Shown here: positions 1 through 8,580 of the stretch, one piece after another
Layout of the letters: every line of letters begins with the position of its first letter
Numbering within the stretch: the stretch's first letter is position 1
Assembly: GCA_045600865.1 (NCBI GenBank)
Contig: JAZRYS010000192.1
Span: 1 to 28,165 of the forward strand
DNA from: Aphodosoma sp045600865
Lineage (GTDB): Bacteria > Bacteroidota > Bacteroidia > Bacteroidales > Paludibacteraceae
Direction: 5' to 3'
DNA length: 28,165 nucleotides
Translations under genes and position numbers: made by a program
Notes under the pieces: model-generated
The model's database searches: none
The model's input: the letters and a program-made list of their open reading frames with translations, nothing else
Told to the model about the DNA's origin: nothing

Positions 1-82
1 CTTAATGCGGACAAGGGTGAAAGACATAACTCTATGGAGAAATGAAAATCTTTCAAAAAACCTTGTGACAAAACGTATTAAT

Positions 83-150
83 ACCCTAAGGGCATAATTC
101 AAAATGGTCGCATTTTTATCGCCAATTTTGAACACCCTACCCTTCAGGGC
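83..150. other. Intergenic inverted-repeat cluster downstream of ftsK
   Basis: This stretch holds an imperfect inverted repeat with arms at 98-110 (TTCAAAATGGTCG) and 119-132 (TCGCCAATTTTGAA). It is flanked on both sides by short quasi-palindromes, CCCTAAGGG near 84-92 and CCCTTCAGGG near 140-149. It lies past the 3' end of ftsK (minus strand). It could be a weak transcription end or an RNA structure; there is no clean hairpin plus T-run, so I do not call it a terminator. I see no gene in 1-197. Confidence 0.35.
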
Positions 151-160
151 TTAATCAAAT

Positions 161-202
161 TATCAATTATCAATTATCAATTATCAATTGTCAATTGTCA
201 TT
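161..202. repeat. Six tandem heptads at the ftsK 3' end
   Basis: Read on the plus strand, the heptads are four copies of TATCAAT (161-188), then TGTCAAT and TGTCATT. On the coding strand of ftsK they read as ATTGACA/ATTGATA. The ftsK stop codon (198-200) lies inside the last heptad. A related ATTGACAATT string forms the 3' end of the MATE gene near 7641-7650. Short AATTGATA-type heptads at gene ends are, from general familiarity, common in Bacteroidales genomes. Confidence 0.8.
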
Positions 203-2624
203 GCAATGATGCCATGAGCGTGTCGAGTTCGGCAAGAGACTTGACAAGCACCTCGCGAGGTTTGCTGCCACGGGCAGGACCCACTATGCCGGCAGCCTCA
301 AGTTGGTCCATCAAGCGGCCTGCACGGTTGAAGCCAATCTCGAACTTGCGTTGGATGTTGGATGTTGAGCCTTGCTGCGACTGCACCACATACTCCGCCA
401 CCTCATTGAACATCTTGTCGCAGTCGAGGGTTGAGAAAGTCTTCTCTCCACCCTCCTCCGAATCAGACTGAGGCTCTGGAAGTTCGTATGCCTCAGGATA
501 GGACTGCTGTGAATGGATATGTTCAACGATAGCTTCGACCTCAGGTGTATCGACAAACGCACACTGCACACGCTGAGGAGTATCGCCTTTGGAGTAAAGC
601 ATGTCGCCACGACCAACAAGTTGGTCGGCTCCTGCACAGTCGAGGATTGTCATTGAGTCTATCTTGCTTATCACGCGGAAGGCTATACGCGTTGGACAGT
701 TGGCCTTGATGACACCAGTTATGACGTTCACCGAAGGACGCTGCGTTGCAAGAATCATGTGAATACCCGCCGCACGCGCCTTTTGGGTTATGCGCTGGAT
801 TGGCGTCTCTATCTTCTTGCCCTCCGTAGCTATGAGGTCGCCAAACTCATCAACCACGACTACAAGGTAAGGGAGATAGCGATGGCCGTAACTTGGGTTG
901 AGACGACGTTCCTTGAATTTGGCATTGTATTCCTTGATGTTGCGCACCTTGCCAAGCGAAAGCAGGTGGTAGCGGTTCTCCATCTCCTGGCACACAGCCT
1001 CAAGCGTTGAGATAACCTTCTTGGAATCTGTGATAACCGCATTGTCCTCCTCTGGCAACTTGGCGAGATAATGTCGCTCGATGTCAGCATATATACTGAA
1101 TTCCAATTGCTTAGGGTCAATAAGCACCAATTTGAGTTCCGAAGGGTGCTTTGCATAGAGCAATGAGGTTATTATGGCATTCAGGCCAACGGACTTGCCT
1201 TGGCCTGTAGCACCGGCAACTATAAGGTGAGGAGTTGAGGCAAGGTCGAAGGTGAAGACACCGTTCGTGATTGTACGACCCATCACCACTGGCAGTTCGG
1301 CCTTTGATTCCTGAAAGGCAGAAGAGAGTATGAGAGGACGCATTCCGACAACCTTCGGATGGGCGTTTGGCACCTCGATACCTATCGTACCTTTGCCGGG
1401 GATAGGACAGATGATACGTATGCCTGTTGCAGAAAGAGAAAGCATGATATCCTTCTCAAGGTTCTGAATCTTGACTATGCGCACGCCATCCTCAGGCACA
1501 ATCTCGAAAAGCGTGACAGTAGGGCCTATAGTCTCGTAAATCTTTTTGATGCCTATGTTGAAATGACGGAGAGTCTCAACAATCTTACGTTGGTTGGCCA
1601 ACTGCTCCTCCTGCGACACTCCACCCTTCTGGTCTGCGAAATCCTTCAGCAATTCGGGCGAAGGGAACCTGTACATAGAGAGATCCTTGCGTTGGTCGTA
1701 TGGACCGAGTTCTGCCAGCAAGTCGCGCTCAACCACAGGTTCATCTACTCCTTCAACAGCAGAAAGTGACTCTACGACGACACTGCCATCATCCTCTGGT
1801 TCGCTGGATTCGACAACGATTCCCTCTTCATCCTTCTCAGGTTCGGTCGTCTCTACAATTATTTCATTGGCACCCTCCTCTGTTTGCTCTTCAGCCTGAT
1901 AGGTGAATACCACATCCTCCTTAGCATAGACATCGGCAGAAGCGTTGTTCTCAGGAGTCTCACTTTCTTCAGAATCATCTTCGTCGGAAATCTCGTCTTC
2001 AGGCTCATTCTCATCTGTTTCAGTCTTGCGGGTCTTGATACGGCTGAATATGTCGGCAACTGACGGGAGACTGGAGAGATAGTTGTTCCACTTGAAGGCA
2101 AAGACACCAAATACCGCCAGCGTAACCAGCAGCACGAGAATCTCGCCCACAGGTCCAATGGCGTTGGCAATAGCCTCGTCGGCAACCTTGCCATATATGC
2201 CGCCAAGATTCCACTTGTCGAAAAGCGACCCAAAGCAAAGTTCCACGGTCACTGGGAGCCATAGCATAATGAGGACAGGATACAGAAGGCACTTGAAAAG
2301 CGACTTCACGTTGATTGACATGAGCATACAGCCAAAAATGGCAAGCAGGAAGGGAATGGCAAAGGCAGCAATGCCCACCCCATTGTCTATCAGTTCATCT
2401 GCCAGAATGCCGCCTGCATACCCAGCCCAATTGGCTGAAGGCACCTGCCGGCTTGCATCTTCGGCAAAAGTGAACGGATAGCTGAGCATGGCAATGAAGA
2501 AATAGAGGGCCATGAACATACAGACAAGCCCCACACTGTATTTGAAAGCAGGAGAAGTAACAAAGGCAATAAAGCCACTCTTTTCCTCGTTTTTCTTGGT
2601 TTTATTTTTAGATTTTTTTGGCAT
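198..2624 (-). CDS. ftsK: DNA translocase FtsK/SpoIIIE family
   Basis: Septum-located, ATP-driven DNA pump that clears and aligns the chromosome terminus during division. The 808-residue protein has about four membrane segments (roughly 30-50, 83-103, 110-130, 160-178), then a short acidic Glu/Asp-rich linker (about 200-300) and the motor. Walker A is GATGQGKS (471-478), Walker B is VVVVDEFGD (588-595), and the ATQRPS motif is at 626-631. A C-terminal winged-helix gamma domain (about 735-800, with TSNIQRKF and GFNRAGRLMDQLE) would read polar KOPS-like sequences. The ATG at 2622-2624 lies inside the end of nth (17-base overlap), so translation is probably coupled in the fbp-nth-ftsK unit. The linker is short compared with E. 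coli FtsK, as is usual outside the gammaproteobacteria. Confidence 0.96.
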   Translation of the reverse strand: MPKKSKNKTKKNEEKSGFIAFVTSPAFKYSVGLVCMFMALYFFIAMLSYPFTFAEDASRQVPSANWAGYAGGILADELIDNGVGIAAFAIPFLLAIFGCMLMSINVKSLFKCLLYPVLIMLWLPVTVELCFGSLFDKWNLGGIYGKVADEAIANAIGPVGEILVLLVTLAVFGVFAFKWNNYLSSLPSVADIFSRIKTRKTETDENEPEDEISDEDDSEESETPENNASADVYAKEDVVFTYQAEEQTEEGANEIIVETTEPEKDEEGIVVESSEPEDDGSVVVESLSAVEGVDEPVVERDLLAELGPYDQRKDLSMYRFPSPELLKDFADQKGGVSQEEQLANQRKIVETLRHFNIGIKKIYETIGPTVTLFEIVPEDGVRIVKIQNLEKDIMLSLSATGIRIICPIPGKGTIGIEVPNAHPKVVGMRPLILSSAFQESKAELPVVMGRTITNGVFTFDLASTPHLIVAGATGQGKSVGLNAIITSLLYAKHPSELKLVLIDPKQLEFSIYADIERHYLAKLPEEDNAVITDSKKVISTLEAVCQEMENRYHLLSLGKVRNIKEYNAKFKERRLNPSYGHRYLPYLVVVVDEFGDLIATEGKKIETPIQRITQKARAAGIHMILATQRPSVNVITGVIKANCPTRIAFRVISKIDSMTILDCAGADQLVGRGDMLYSKGDTPQRVQCAFVDTPEVEAIVEHIHSQQSYPEAYELPEPQSDSEEGGEKTFSTLDCDKMFNEVAEYVVQSQQGSTSNIQRKFEIGFNRAGRLMDQLEAAGIVGPARGSKPREVLVKSLAELDTLMASLQ

Positions 2625-3246
2625 GATATTTACAATATTCTTTTATTTCACATCTGTCACAAAGAGGCTTGCGTGCCAAGCACACATAACGTCCATGAAG
2701 CAACAGCCAATGGTGTGCATCGGCACAGAGTTTCGCAGGAATATGGCGCATGAGCAAAAGTTCGCACTCTGTCGGGGTCTTTACGCCAGAGACAAGCCCC
2801 AAGCGGTTAGAGACACGAAAAACATGAGTATCTACCGGCATTGCGGGACGATGAAACCATACGGCAAGAACTACGTTGGCCGTTTTACGTCCAACTCCTG
2901 GAAGGGTCATCAGAGCCTCTCGGGAGTCAGGCACAACTCCTGCATAATCAGCCTCAAGCTTTGCCGCCATCTCATGAAGATGACGCGCCTTGGCGTTAGG
3001 GTACGAGACAGAAGAAACATATTCAAGAATCTCCTGCTCTGATGCCTTGGCCATATCTGCAGGCGTTGGAAAGGCTGCCATAAGTGCAGGTGTGACGAGA
3101 TTCACACGCCTGTCAGTACACTGAGCACTGAGCATTACCGCCACAAGCAGCGAAAAAGCATCGCTGTAGGTCAGTTCGGGCCTTGTCGAAAGGCCACTCT
3201 GCCTGAAATAAATCAAAACGCCATCGTAACGCTGAGCGAGTGTCAC
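2608..3246 (-). CDS. nth: Endonuclease III (DNA glycosylase/AP lyase)
   Basis: Base-excision repair enzyme that removes oxidised pyrimidines and nicks abasic sites. It has 212 residues, like E. coli Nth (211). The helix-hairpin-helix LPGVGRKTANVV carries catalytic Lys121, VDTHVFR carries catalytic Asp139, and the 4Fe-4S loop is C189-x6-C196-x2-C199-x5-C205. The start is GTG at 3244-3246, sharing the four bases GTGA with the fbp stop; no ATG lies close by in frame, and the GTG start gives the expected family N-terminus. The 3' end overlaps the start of ftsK by 17 bases. The overlaps on both sides point to a single transcript. Confidence 0.95.
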   Translation of the reverse strand: MTLAQRYDGVLIYFRQSGLSTRPELTYSDAFSLLVAVMLSAQCTDRRVNLVTPALMAAFPTPADMAKASEQEILEYVSSVSYPNAKARHLHEMAAKLEADYAGVVPDSREALMTLPGVGRKTANVVLAVWFHRPAMPVDTHVFRVSNRLGLVSGVKTPTECELLLMRHIPAKLCADAHHWLLLHGRYVCLARKPLCDRCEIKEYCKYHAKKI

Positions 3247-5195
3247 TTCTTGGAGTATTTGAGTTTGTAGTACTGCAGCAACTCCTTAAGTTCGTCAACC
3301 TGAGTCTGAAGGCGACGGCCATTGTCAGTATCACGAACGTATGTACGACGTGTGTCCGTCTCGACAACGAAATGCGTGCTCTGAATGTCGAAACCCTTTT
3401 CGATAGCCTCCTGACGAGAGGAGAACGGCTCATGCTGGACAAGTTGCATTGTATGAGAGTTTGATACGAGAGTATAACCTGCAATACCCGTCTCTTCGTG
3501 GTAAGCCTTCGAGAAACCTCCGTCGATGACAAGCACCTTGCCGTTTGCACGTATTGGACTCTCACCCTTGATAGTTTTGACAGGCACATGCCCGTTGATG
3601 ATATGACGGTGGTTGCCTACAACGCCGAACTCGTCGAGGATATAGTCGCAACGTTCCTCGTTTTCGCGATGCTTGTAGTAGAATCCCTTGATTTCCTTGC
3701 AAGGGTCAGCATGTTTGTCGAAATAGTAGCGCTCGAAAGTAGCCATCTGGTGCTTATCGAACAGAGGGCTGTCAGGACCGCACCACCAATACCACATATA
3801 ATCGACAGCAGCCTTGTATTCAGGCATTTCAGCACAAGGCAAGCAGGCTATGCGCACGAGACGGTCAACCTCGTCGCAGAAAGCCTTTCCTTTGTATTTC
3901 TGTCCGAGCAGGTCAACTTCCTTGAACTCGCCCTCCTTGGTCATAGGGATTGAGGCATGGAAAATGAGATTGCCATTGCAAACAAGATAAAGCATACCCT
4001 TGTCGAGCATCAGGCGAAGGTGACGCTGCAGTTTGGCACTCTGGAGGAAAGAGTCGCGGAGTTTGTCCATGACATCCTGCTCCTCTGGAGTCATCTTGTA
4101 AGGGTCGGCAGGGTCGATTGTAGGGAAGAATTTGTCATTCATCTCATACTCAACACCATCGAAAGTGATTGAACCCTTCTCGAGGTCAATGCGATGGAGG
4201 AGGTCACGTGACTGCATGTCCCATTCAGGATGACGTTCCATTATGGCATGTTCCTGTTTCCACTGTATGATTGCAATGGCCTTCTGCATCTGAGACATGA
4301 GACGTACGTTTGCCTCGTCATACTGCAAGTCGGCATATTTCAGTTTTGGCTTGTATGGTTTGCAAGGATCGTCGGCATAGAACTGCTGGGCAAAAGTCGC
4401 GAGAGGGAGCATGTTGATGCCATAGCCATCCTCAAGGGTGTTCATGTTTGCATAACGGAGAGAGATGCGAATTACGGTGCACATGCAAGCCTCGTTGCCG
4501 GCAGCAGCACCCATCCAGACTATGTCATGGTTGCCCCACTGAATATCAATGTCGCGATACTGAAGAAGCATGTCCATAATCTTGTGTGCACCAGGTCCAC
4601 GGTCGTAAACATCACCGACAAGGTGCAGGCGGTCGATGACAAGACGCTGGATAACACCGCATATTGCTATAATGAAGGCATCGGAACGGCCATTGCTGAT
4701 AATGCTCTCGAATATTGCATTTACGTATGCGTGCTTATGCTCGTCATCGCCACTCTCGTGCATGAGTTCTTCGATGATGTAAGAGAAAGCCACCGGAAGT
4801 GTCTTGCGCACTTTCGAACGTGTATATTTTGCACCGACAGCCTTGCAGAGACGCACAAGGCGAAGCAACGTCACTTTGTACCACTCGTGAATATCAGATT
4901 CCTCCGACTTGATAATCTCAAGACGCTCGGCAGGGTAATAGATGAGCGTGCAGAGATCATGTTTCTCCTTCTCGCGGAGCTCAGTGCCAAACTCGTCGTT
5001 CACCTTGCGTGCCACAGCACCGCTGGCATTGCGGAGCACATGGTCGAAAGCTTCATACTCGCCGTGAACATCAGAGAGGAAATGCTCTGTACCTTTAGGG
5101 AGATTAAGGATAGCCTCAAGATTGACTATCTCTGTCGAAGCCGCCTCTATTGTAGGGAATTGACGGCCAAGCAACTCTAAATAACGATTGTCCAT
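3243..5195 (-). CDS. fbp: Fructose-1,6-bisphosphatase, class III
   Basis: Gluconeogenic enzyme that hydrolyses fructose 1,6-bisphosphate to fructose 6-phosphate. The 650-residue length is normal for the large class III (Firmicutes/Bacteroidetes) family, which has a calcineurin-like metallophosphatase core. Metal-binding motifs are visible: SDVHGEYEAF (Asp42, His44), GDVYDRGPG (194-202) and GNHDIVWMG (221-229), with a later INGHVPVKT and IDGGFSKAY pair near the C-terminus. The ATG start (5193-5195) is followed by MDNRYLELLGRQFP, as in relatives. It is the first gene of the fbp-nth-ftsK unit, with a good Bacteroidetes promoter at 5285-5315. Confidence 0.96.
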   Translation of the reverse strand: MDNRYLELLGRQFPTIEAASTEIVNLEAILNLPKGTEHFLSDVHGEYEAFDHVLRNASGAVARKVNDEFGTELREKEKHDLCTLIYYPAERLEIIKSEESDIHEWYKVTLLRLVRLCKAVGAKYTRSKVRKTLPVAFSYIIEELMHESGDDEHKHAYVNAIFESIISNGRSDAFIIAICGVIQRLVIDRLHLVGDVYDRGPGAHKIMDMLLQYRDIDIQWGNHDIVWMGAAAGNEACMCTVIRISLRYANMNTLEDGYGINMLPLATFAQQFYADDPCKPYKPKLKYADLQYDEANVRLMSQMQKAIAIIQWKQEHAIMERHPEWDMQSRDLLHRIDLEKGSITFDGVEYEMNDKFFPTIDPADPYKMTPEEQDVMDKLRDSFLQSAKLQRHLRLMLDKGMLYLVCNGNLIFHASIPMTKEGEFKEVDLLGQKYKGKAFCDEVDRLVRIACLPCAEMPEYKAAVDYMWYWWCGPDSPLFDKHQMATFERYYFDKHADPCKEIKGFYYKHRENEERCDYILDEFGVVGNHRHIINGHVPVKTIKGESPIRANGKVLVIDGGFSKAYHEETGIAGYTLVSNSHTMQLVQHEPFSSRQEAIEKGFDIQSTHFVVETDTRRTYVRDTDNGRRLQTQVDELKELLQYYKLKYSKK

Positions 5196-5226
5196 ATTGT
5201 TTGTTGTTTTTATTTATCTAACCAAT

Positions 5227-5250
5227 GACTAAGGACAAAAGACTAAGGTC
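5227..5250. repeat. Short direct repeat in the fbp leader
   Basis: GACTAAGGAC (5227-5236) and GACTAAGGTC (5241-5250) are near-identical decamers 14 bases apart, within the predicted 5' untranslated leader of fbp. I see no open reading frame here. A regulatory role is possible but not shown. Confidence 0.5.
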
Positions 5251-5284
5251 TAATAGCCAAAGTACGGTGTAAACAATGCGACTG

Positions 5285-5315
5285 CAAAGGTACAATTTTT
5301 ATTTGAGACGGCAAA
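5285..5315 (-). promoter_or_regulatory. Promoter for fbp-nth-ftsK
   Basis: On the minus strand the -33 box TTTG (complement of 5312-5315) is followed after 19 bp by the -7 box TACCTTTG (complement of 5285-5292), matching the Bacteroidetes TTTG/TAnnTTTG pattern. The start of transcription would fall near 5278, leaving a leader of about 80 nt before fbp. It is divergent from the rpoD promoter. Confidence 0.75.
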
Positions 5316-5358
5316 AAATAACATGGTAAAAAATTCCTAAAATTTATTATGTAAAAAA

Positions 5359-5390
5359 TTTGGCCAGTTCAAAAAAAACACCTAACTTTG
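5359..5390 (+). promoter_or_regulatory. Promoter for rpoD
   Basis: TTTG (5359-5362), 20 bp, then TAACTTTG (5383-5390): a strong match to the Bacteroidetes primary-sigma promoter. It lies about 70 bases upstream of the rpoD start. It would also serve the overlapping MATE gene and probably the YicC gene, for which I see no separate promoter. Confidence 0.8.
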
Positions 5391-5458
5391 CACATTATTT
5401 TGGGTAATAATGTCCCAAAGCGTTACAAAACGATAAATAAAAGACTAAGTATAGCGAT

Positions 5459-6322
5459 ATGCGTCAATTAAAAATCACTAAATCAATTACTAACCGTGAG
5501 AGCCAGTCATTGGACAAGTACCTTCAGGAGATTGGTCGCGAGGAACTCATATCTGTGGATGATGAGGTAAAACTTGCACAGAAGATCCGGAATGGCGACC
5601 GCAAAGCACTTGACAAGCTGGTCAGCTCGAACCTCCGTTTTGTCGTTTCAGTGGCAAAACAGTATCAAAACCAAGGTCTGTCGTTACCAGACCTAATTAA
5701 CGAAGGTAACCTTGGCTTAATCAAGGCAGCCGAGAAATTTGACGAGACGAGAGGTTTCAAGTTCATATCATACGCAGTATGGTGGATCAGACAAGCCATC
5801 CTGCAAGCTTTGGCAGAGCAGTCGCGTATTGTGCGCCTGCCGCTCAACCAGGTTGGTTCGCTCAACAAGATAAACAAGGCTCTCTCGCGCTTCGAGCAAG
5901 AGAACGAGCGTCGCCCTTCGCCAGAAGAATTGGCTGAAGAATTGGACATGCCTATGGACAAAGTGGCCGACACAATCAAAATCTCTGGCCGACACGTCTC
6001 AGTGGATGCCCCTTTCGTCGAAGGCGAAGACAACTCGCTGCTGGACGTGCTTCCTAACGATGACTCACCTGTGGCTGATTCGACACTGCTGGACGAATCT
6101 CTCGCCACAGAGATAAACAGAGCCCTCGATGCAATGCTCTGCGAGCGCGAACGCGAGATAGTAAAGAAATTCTTCGGCATTGCATGTCAGGAAATGACAC
6201 TCGAAGAGATTGGCGACGAGTTCGGCCTTACACGTGAACGTGTACGCCAGATTAAAGAAAAGGCACTCAAAAAACTACGTCAGAATCCAAAGAAACTGAT
6301 ATTGAAGACTTATCTTGGCTAA
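5459..6322 (+). CDS. rpoD: Primary RNA polymerase sigma factor (sigma-70 family)
   Basis: Housekeeping sigma factor that directs RNA polymerase to TTTG/TAnnTTTG promoters. At 287 residues it has the short Bacteroidetes form, without region 1.1 and the long non-conserved insert. In order: region 1.2 (SLDKYLQEIGREELIS, about 18-33), region 2 with LIKAAEKFDETRGFKFISYA and WWIRQAILQALAEQ (about 88-122), region 3 (RRPSPEELAEEL) and region 4.2, TLEEIGDEFGLTRERVRQIKEK, near the C-terminus. The ATG at 5459 gives MRQLKITKSITNRESQSLDKY, the usual start in this phylum. Its last codons overlap the TTG start of the MATE gene. Confidence 0.96.
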   Translation: MRQLKITKSITNRESQSLDKYLQEIGREELISVDDEVKLAQKIRNGDRKALDKLVSSNLRFVVSVAKQYQNQGLSLPDLINEGNLGLIKAAEKFDETRGFKFISYAVWWIRQAILQALAEQSRIVRLPLNQVGSLNKINKALSRFEQENERRPSPEELAEELDMPMDKVADTIKISGRHVSVDAPFVEGEDNSLLDVLPNDDSPVADSTLLDESLATEINRALDAMLCEREREIVKKFFGIACQEMTLEEIGDEFGLTRERVRQIKEKALKKLRQNPKKLILKTYLG

Positions 6323-7652
6323 TCTCAAAACAGATTCGATAGGGAAACTGATATGGTGCTTCACCATTCCCTCTTTAGTAGGCACCTTGGCCAATACCCT
6401 GTACAACATCGTTGACAGAGTATTCATCGGCCAAGGTGTCGGTGCATTGGCACTCTCTGGTCTCGGGCTAACTTTCCCAATAATGAACATACTGTCAGCA
6501 TTCGGAATGCTTGTTGGACAAGGTGCTGCCGCAGTAACTTCAATCAAGTTAGGCGAGGATGACAAGACAATGAAAAGGATTCTGCCCAACACTCTGCTGA
6601 TGATTGCAATATGCTATGCCATTGTCAGCAGCATTATGCTCTGCTGGCTCAAACCGATACTGACAACCTTCGGGGGTTCTGAGGCCACAATTCCTTACGC
6701 TGAAGAATACCTCCGGATAGTCATTCCCGGACACATAGCCATATCACTGAGCTGGGGGCTATCGAACGTGATAAGAGCCGTCGGGAAGCCGAGGCTTGCA
6801 ATGGAGACCCTTGTGTTCGGGGCTCTGCTGAACATTGCACTTGACCCTCTGTTCATCTTCTGGCTTGACATGGGAATACGCGGAGCTGCAATTGCAACTG
6901 TAATATCAATGTCTGCCTCTGCCATCTGGGCAATGGCCTTCTTCTTGAAAAAGGAACACGAAGTCTCGCTGAAATCATCGGAATACATGATTGACTCTGG
7001 CATCATTGCCAAAATTCTCTCCATCGGAATGTCACCATTCCTACTGCAACTCTGCAACTCAATGGTGAACATATTCATGAACACATCGCTGAAAAGATAT
7101 GGCGGTGACTTGGCAATAGGTGCATTCGGAATCATATCATCATACAGCACCCTCGTAACAGTAACTGTCGTAGGATTGGCTCATGGTCTGCAACCTATAA
7201 TAGGCTACAATTTCGGTGCAAGGCAGACAGCAAGAGTGAACGAGACTCTGCGTAAGGGAATAATGATAGGCAGCATCATAAGCATTGTCGGCTGGCTTGG
7301 AGCAGAGCTTGCACCAAGAGCCATAGCACTCTGCTTCAATAATCAGAATGATATACTGATAGGCATGGCGGCAAACGGTCTGAGGATATACTGTCTTATG
7401 CTCGGACTTGTGGGCTTTCACGTGATAGTAACCAACTACTACCAGAGCATTGGCAGGGCTCGCATATCAATAGCACTGACTCTGGCAAGGCAGATTGTAT
7501 TTCTAATTCCCTGCATCATTCTCCTGCCCATGACAAACATTTTCGGTCTGTCAAAACTGAACCTGCTATGGTTTTCACAGCCAGTAACTACCCTGCTATC
7601 CTGCATAATGGCAGGAATAGTACTGAAACTGACAATTGAAATTGACAATTAG
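6315..7652 (+). CDS. MATE family multidrug/metabolite exporter
   Basis: Inner-membrane cation-coupled antiporter of the MATE (NorM/DinF-like) family, predicted to have 12 membrane helices. Family marks include the N-terminal IGKLIWCFTIPSLVGTLANT and NIVDRVFIGQGVG, and the second-half repeat beginning near SIGMSPFLLQL. The start is TTG at 6315-6317, inside the last codons of rpoD (8-base overlap, ending in the rpoD TAA). An in-frame TGA at 6303 blocks a longer start, and the next in-frame ATG would remove the first helix. With the TTG the protein has 445 residues, the usual length. The substrate cannot be read from sequence. It is probably translated by coupling from rpoD. Confidence 0.92.
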   Translation: MANLKTDSIGKLIWCFTIPSLVGTLANTLYNIVDRVFIGQGVGALALSGLGLTFPIMNILSAFGMLVGQGAAAVTSIKLGEDDKTMKRILPNTLLMIAICYAIVSSIMLCWLKPILTTFGGSEATIPYAEEYLRIVIPGHIAISLSWGLSNVIRAVGKPRLAMETLVFGALLNIALDPLFIFWLDMGIRGAAIATVISMSASAIWAMAFFLKKEHEVSLKSSEYMIDSGIIAKILSIGMSPFLLQLCNSMVNIFMNTSLKRYGGDLAIGAFGIISSYSTLVTVTVVGLAHGLQPIIGYNFGARQTARVNETLRKGIMIGSIISIVGWLGAELAPRAIALCFNNQNDILIGMAANGLRIYCLMLGLVGFHVIVTNYYQSIGRARISIALTLARQIVFLIPCIILLPMTNIFGLSKLNLLWFSQPVTTLLSCIMAGIVLKLTIEIDN

Positions 7653-7656
7653 TTTT

Positions 7657-8532
7657 ATGATACAATCAATGACTGGCTTTGGCAAAGCCACTACAGAATT
7701 TGCCAACAGAAAAATCACTATTGAGTTAAAGTCACTGAACTCTAAGGGTGTAGACATTACGACAAAGATTGCTACTCTATACCACGAAAAAGACGTTGAC
7801 ATACGCAACATGATTGCTCAGCGACTCATACGCGGCAAGATTGACTTTGCCTTGTATTATGACGACATCGCCACAAGCAGTTCTGCCAACGTAAACATGG
7901 CTCTTCTGAGAGGATACAAAGAGCAACTCGAAAAAGCATCAGAACAGTTGGACATTGCAATGCCAGAAAACCTGATGGAGGTTCTGGTAAAAATGCCAGA
8001 CGTGCTGAAAGCCAACACTGCAGAACTTGATGAACAGGAATGGAATGCCATAGTAAGATTGCTCAATGACGTGTGCGACCATTTAGACAAGTTCCGCAAA
8101 CAGGAGGGCGCAGCGCTTGAACGCATGTTCGAAGAAAAACTTGAGACAATAGAAAGTCTGCTTGCCCAGGTTGAGCCATACGAGAGAGAACGCATTGACC
8201 GCATAAAAGGCCGTCTGGAAGAAAATCTCAATGCAATAAAAGACAAGATTGCAGTTGATCCCAACCGCCTTGAACAAGAGATGATTTTCTATCTTGAGAA
8301 ACTTGACATCAACGAAGAGAAAGTGCGACTGAGAAACCATATCAAGTATTTCCGCGAGACTATGGCGTACGAGCCTGCAGCAGGCAAGAAACTCGGTTTC
8401 ATTGCCCAAGAGATGGGTCGTGAGATAAACACCCTCGGCTCAAAATCGAACCACAGCGAGATGCAGATAATCGTGGTAAAGATGAAAGACCAACTGGAAC
8501 AGATTAAAGAACAAGTCTTGAATGTCTTATGA
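7657..8532 (+). CDS. YicC family protein (putative endoribonuclease)
   Basis: YicC-like family, a widespread stress-associated protein. E. coli YicC has been reported to be an RNase acting on small RNAs; that role here is by family only. From the ATG at 7657 the protein has 291 residues and opens with the family signature MIQSMTGFGKA. An upstream TTG at 7636 is in frame but lies inside the MATE gene and would add a non-family extension. The C-terminal DUF1732 signature reads FIAQEMGREINTLGSKSNH followed by a helix ending at the stop. It begins 4 bases after the MATE stop and is followed by a strong terminator. In many relatives gmk follows yicC; here it does not. Confidence 0.92.
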   Translation: MIQSMTGFGKATTEFANRKITIELKSLNSKGVDITTKIATLYHEKDVDIRNMIAQRLIRGKIDFALYYDDIATSSSANVNMALLRGYKEQLEKASEQLDIAMPENLMEVLVKMPDVLKANTAELDEQEWNAIVRLLNDVCDHLDKFRKQEGAALERMFEEKLETIESLLAQVEPYERERIDRIKGRLEENLNAIKDKIAVDPNRLEQEMIFYLEKLDINEEKVRLRNHIKYFRETMAYEPAAGKKLGFIAQEMGREINTLGSKSNHSEMQIIVVKMKDQLEQIKEQVLNVL

Positions 8533-8550
8533 CTTAGGTCTCAAAATCAT

Positions 8551-8580
8551 TAAAAAAGCCCCTTGATGGGGCTTTTTTAA
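8551..8580. terminator. Bidirectional intrinsic terminator (yicC / lipoprotein gene)
   Basis: AAAAAAGCCCC, loop TTGAT, GGGGCTTTTTT forms a perfect short hairpin with a T-run in both directions. It ends the rpoD-MATE-yicC transcript and the convergent lipoprotein gene. The TAA stop of the lipoprotein gene (8577-8579) lies inside its T-run. Confidence 0.92.

Noticed and set aside
4230..5180. A 316-codon plus-strand frame opposite fbp
   Set aside because: It lies entirely within the well-conserved class III FBPase gene, has no recognisable domain, and is the mirror of its codon use.
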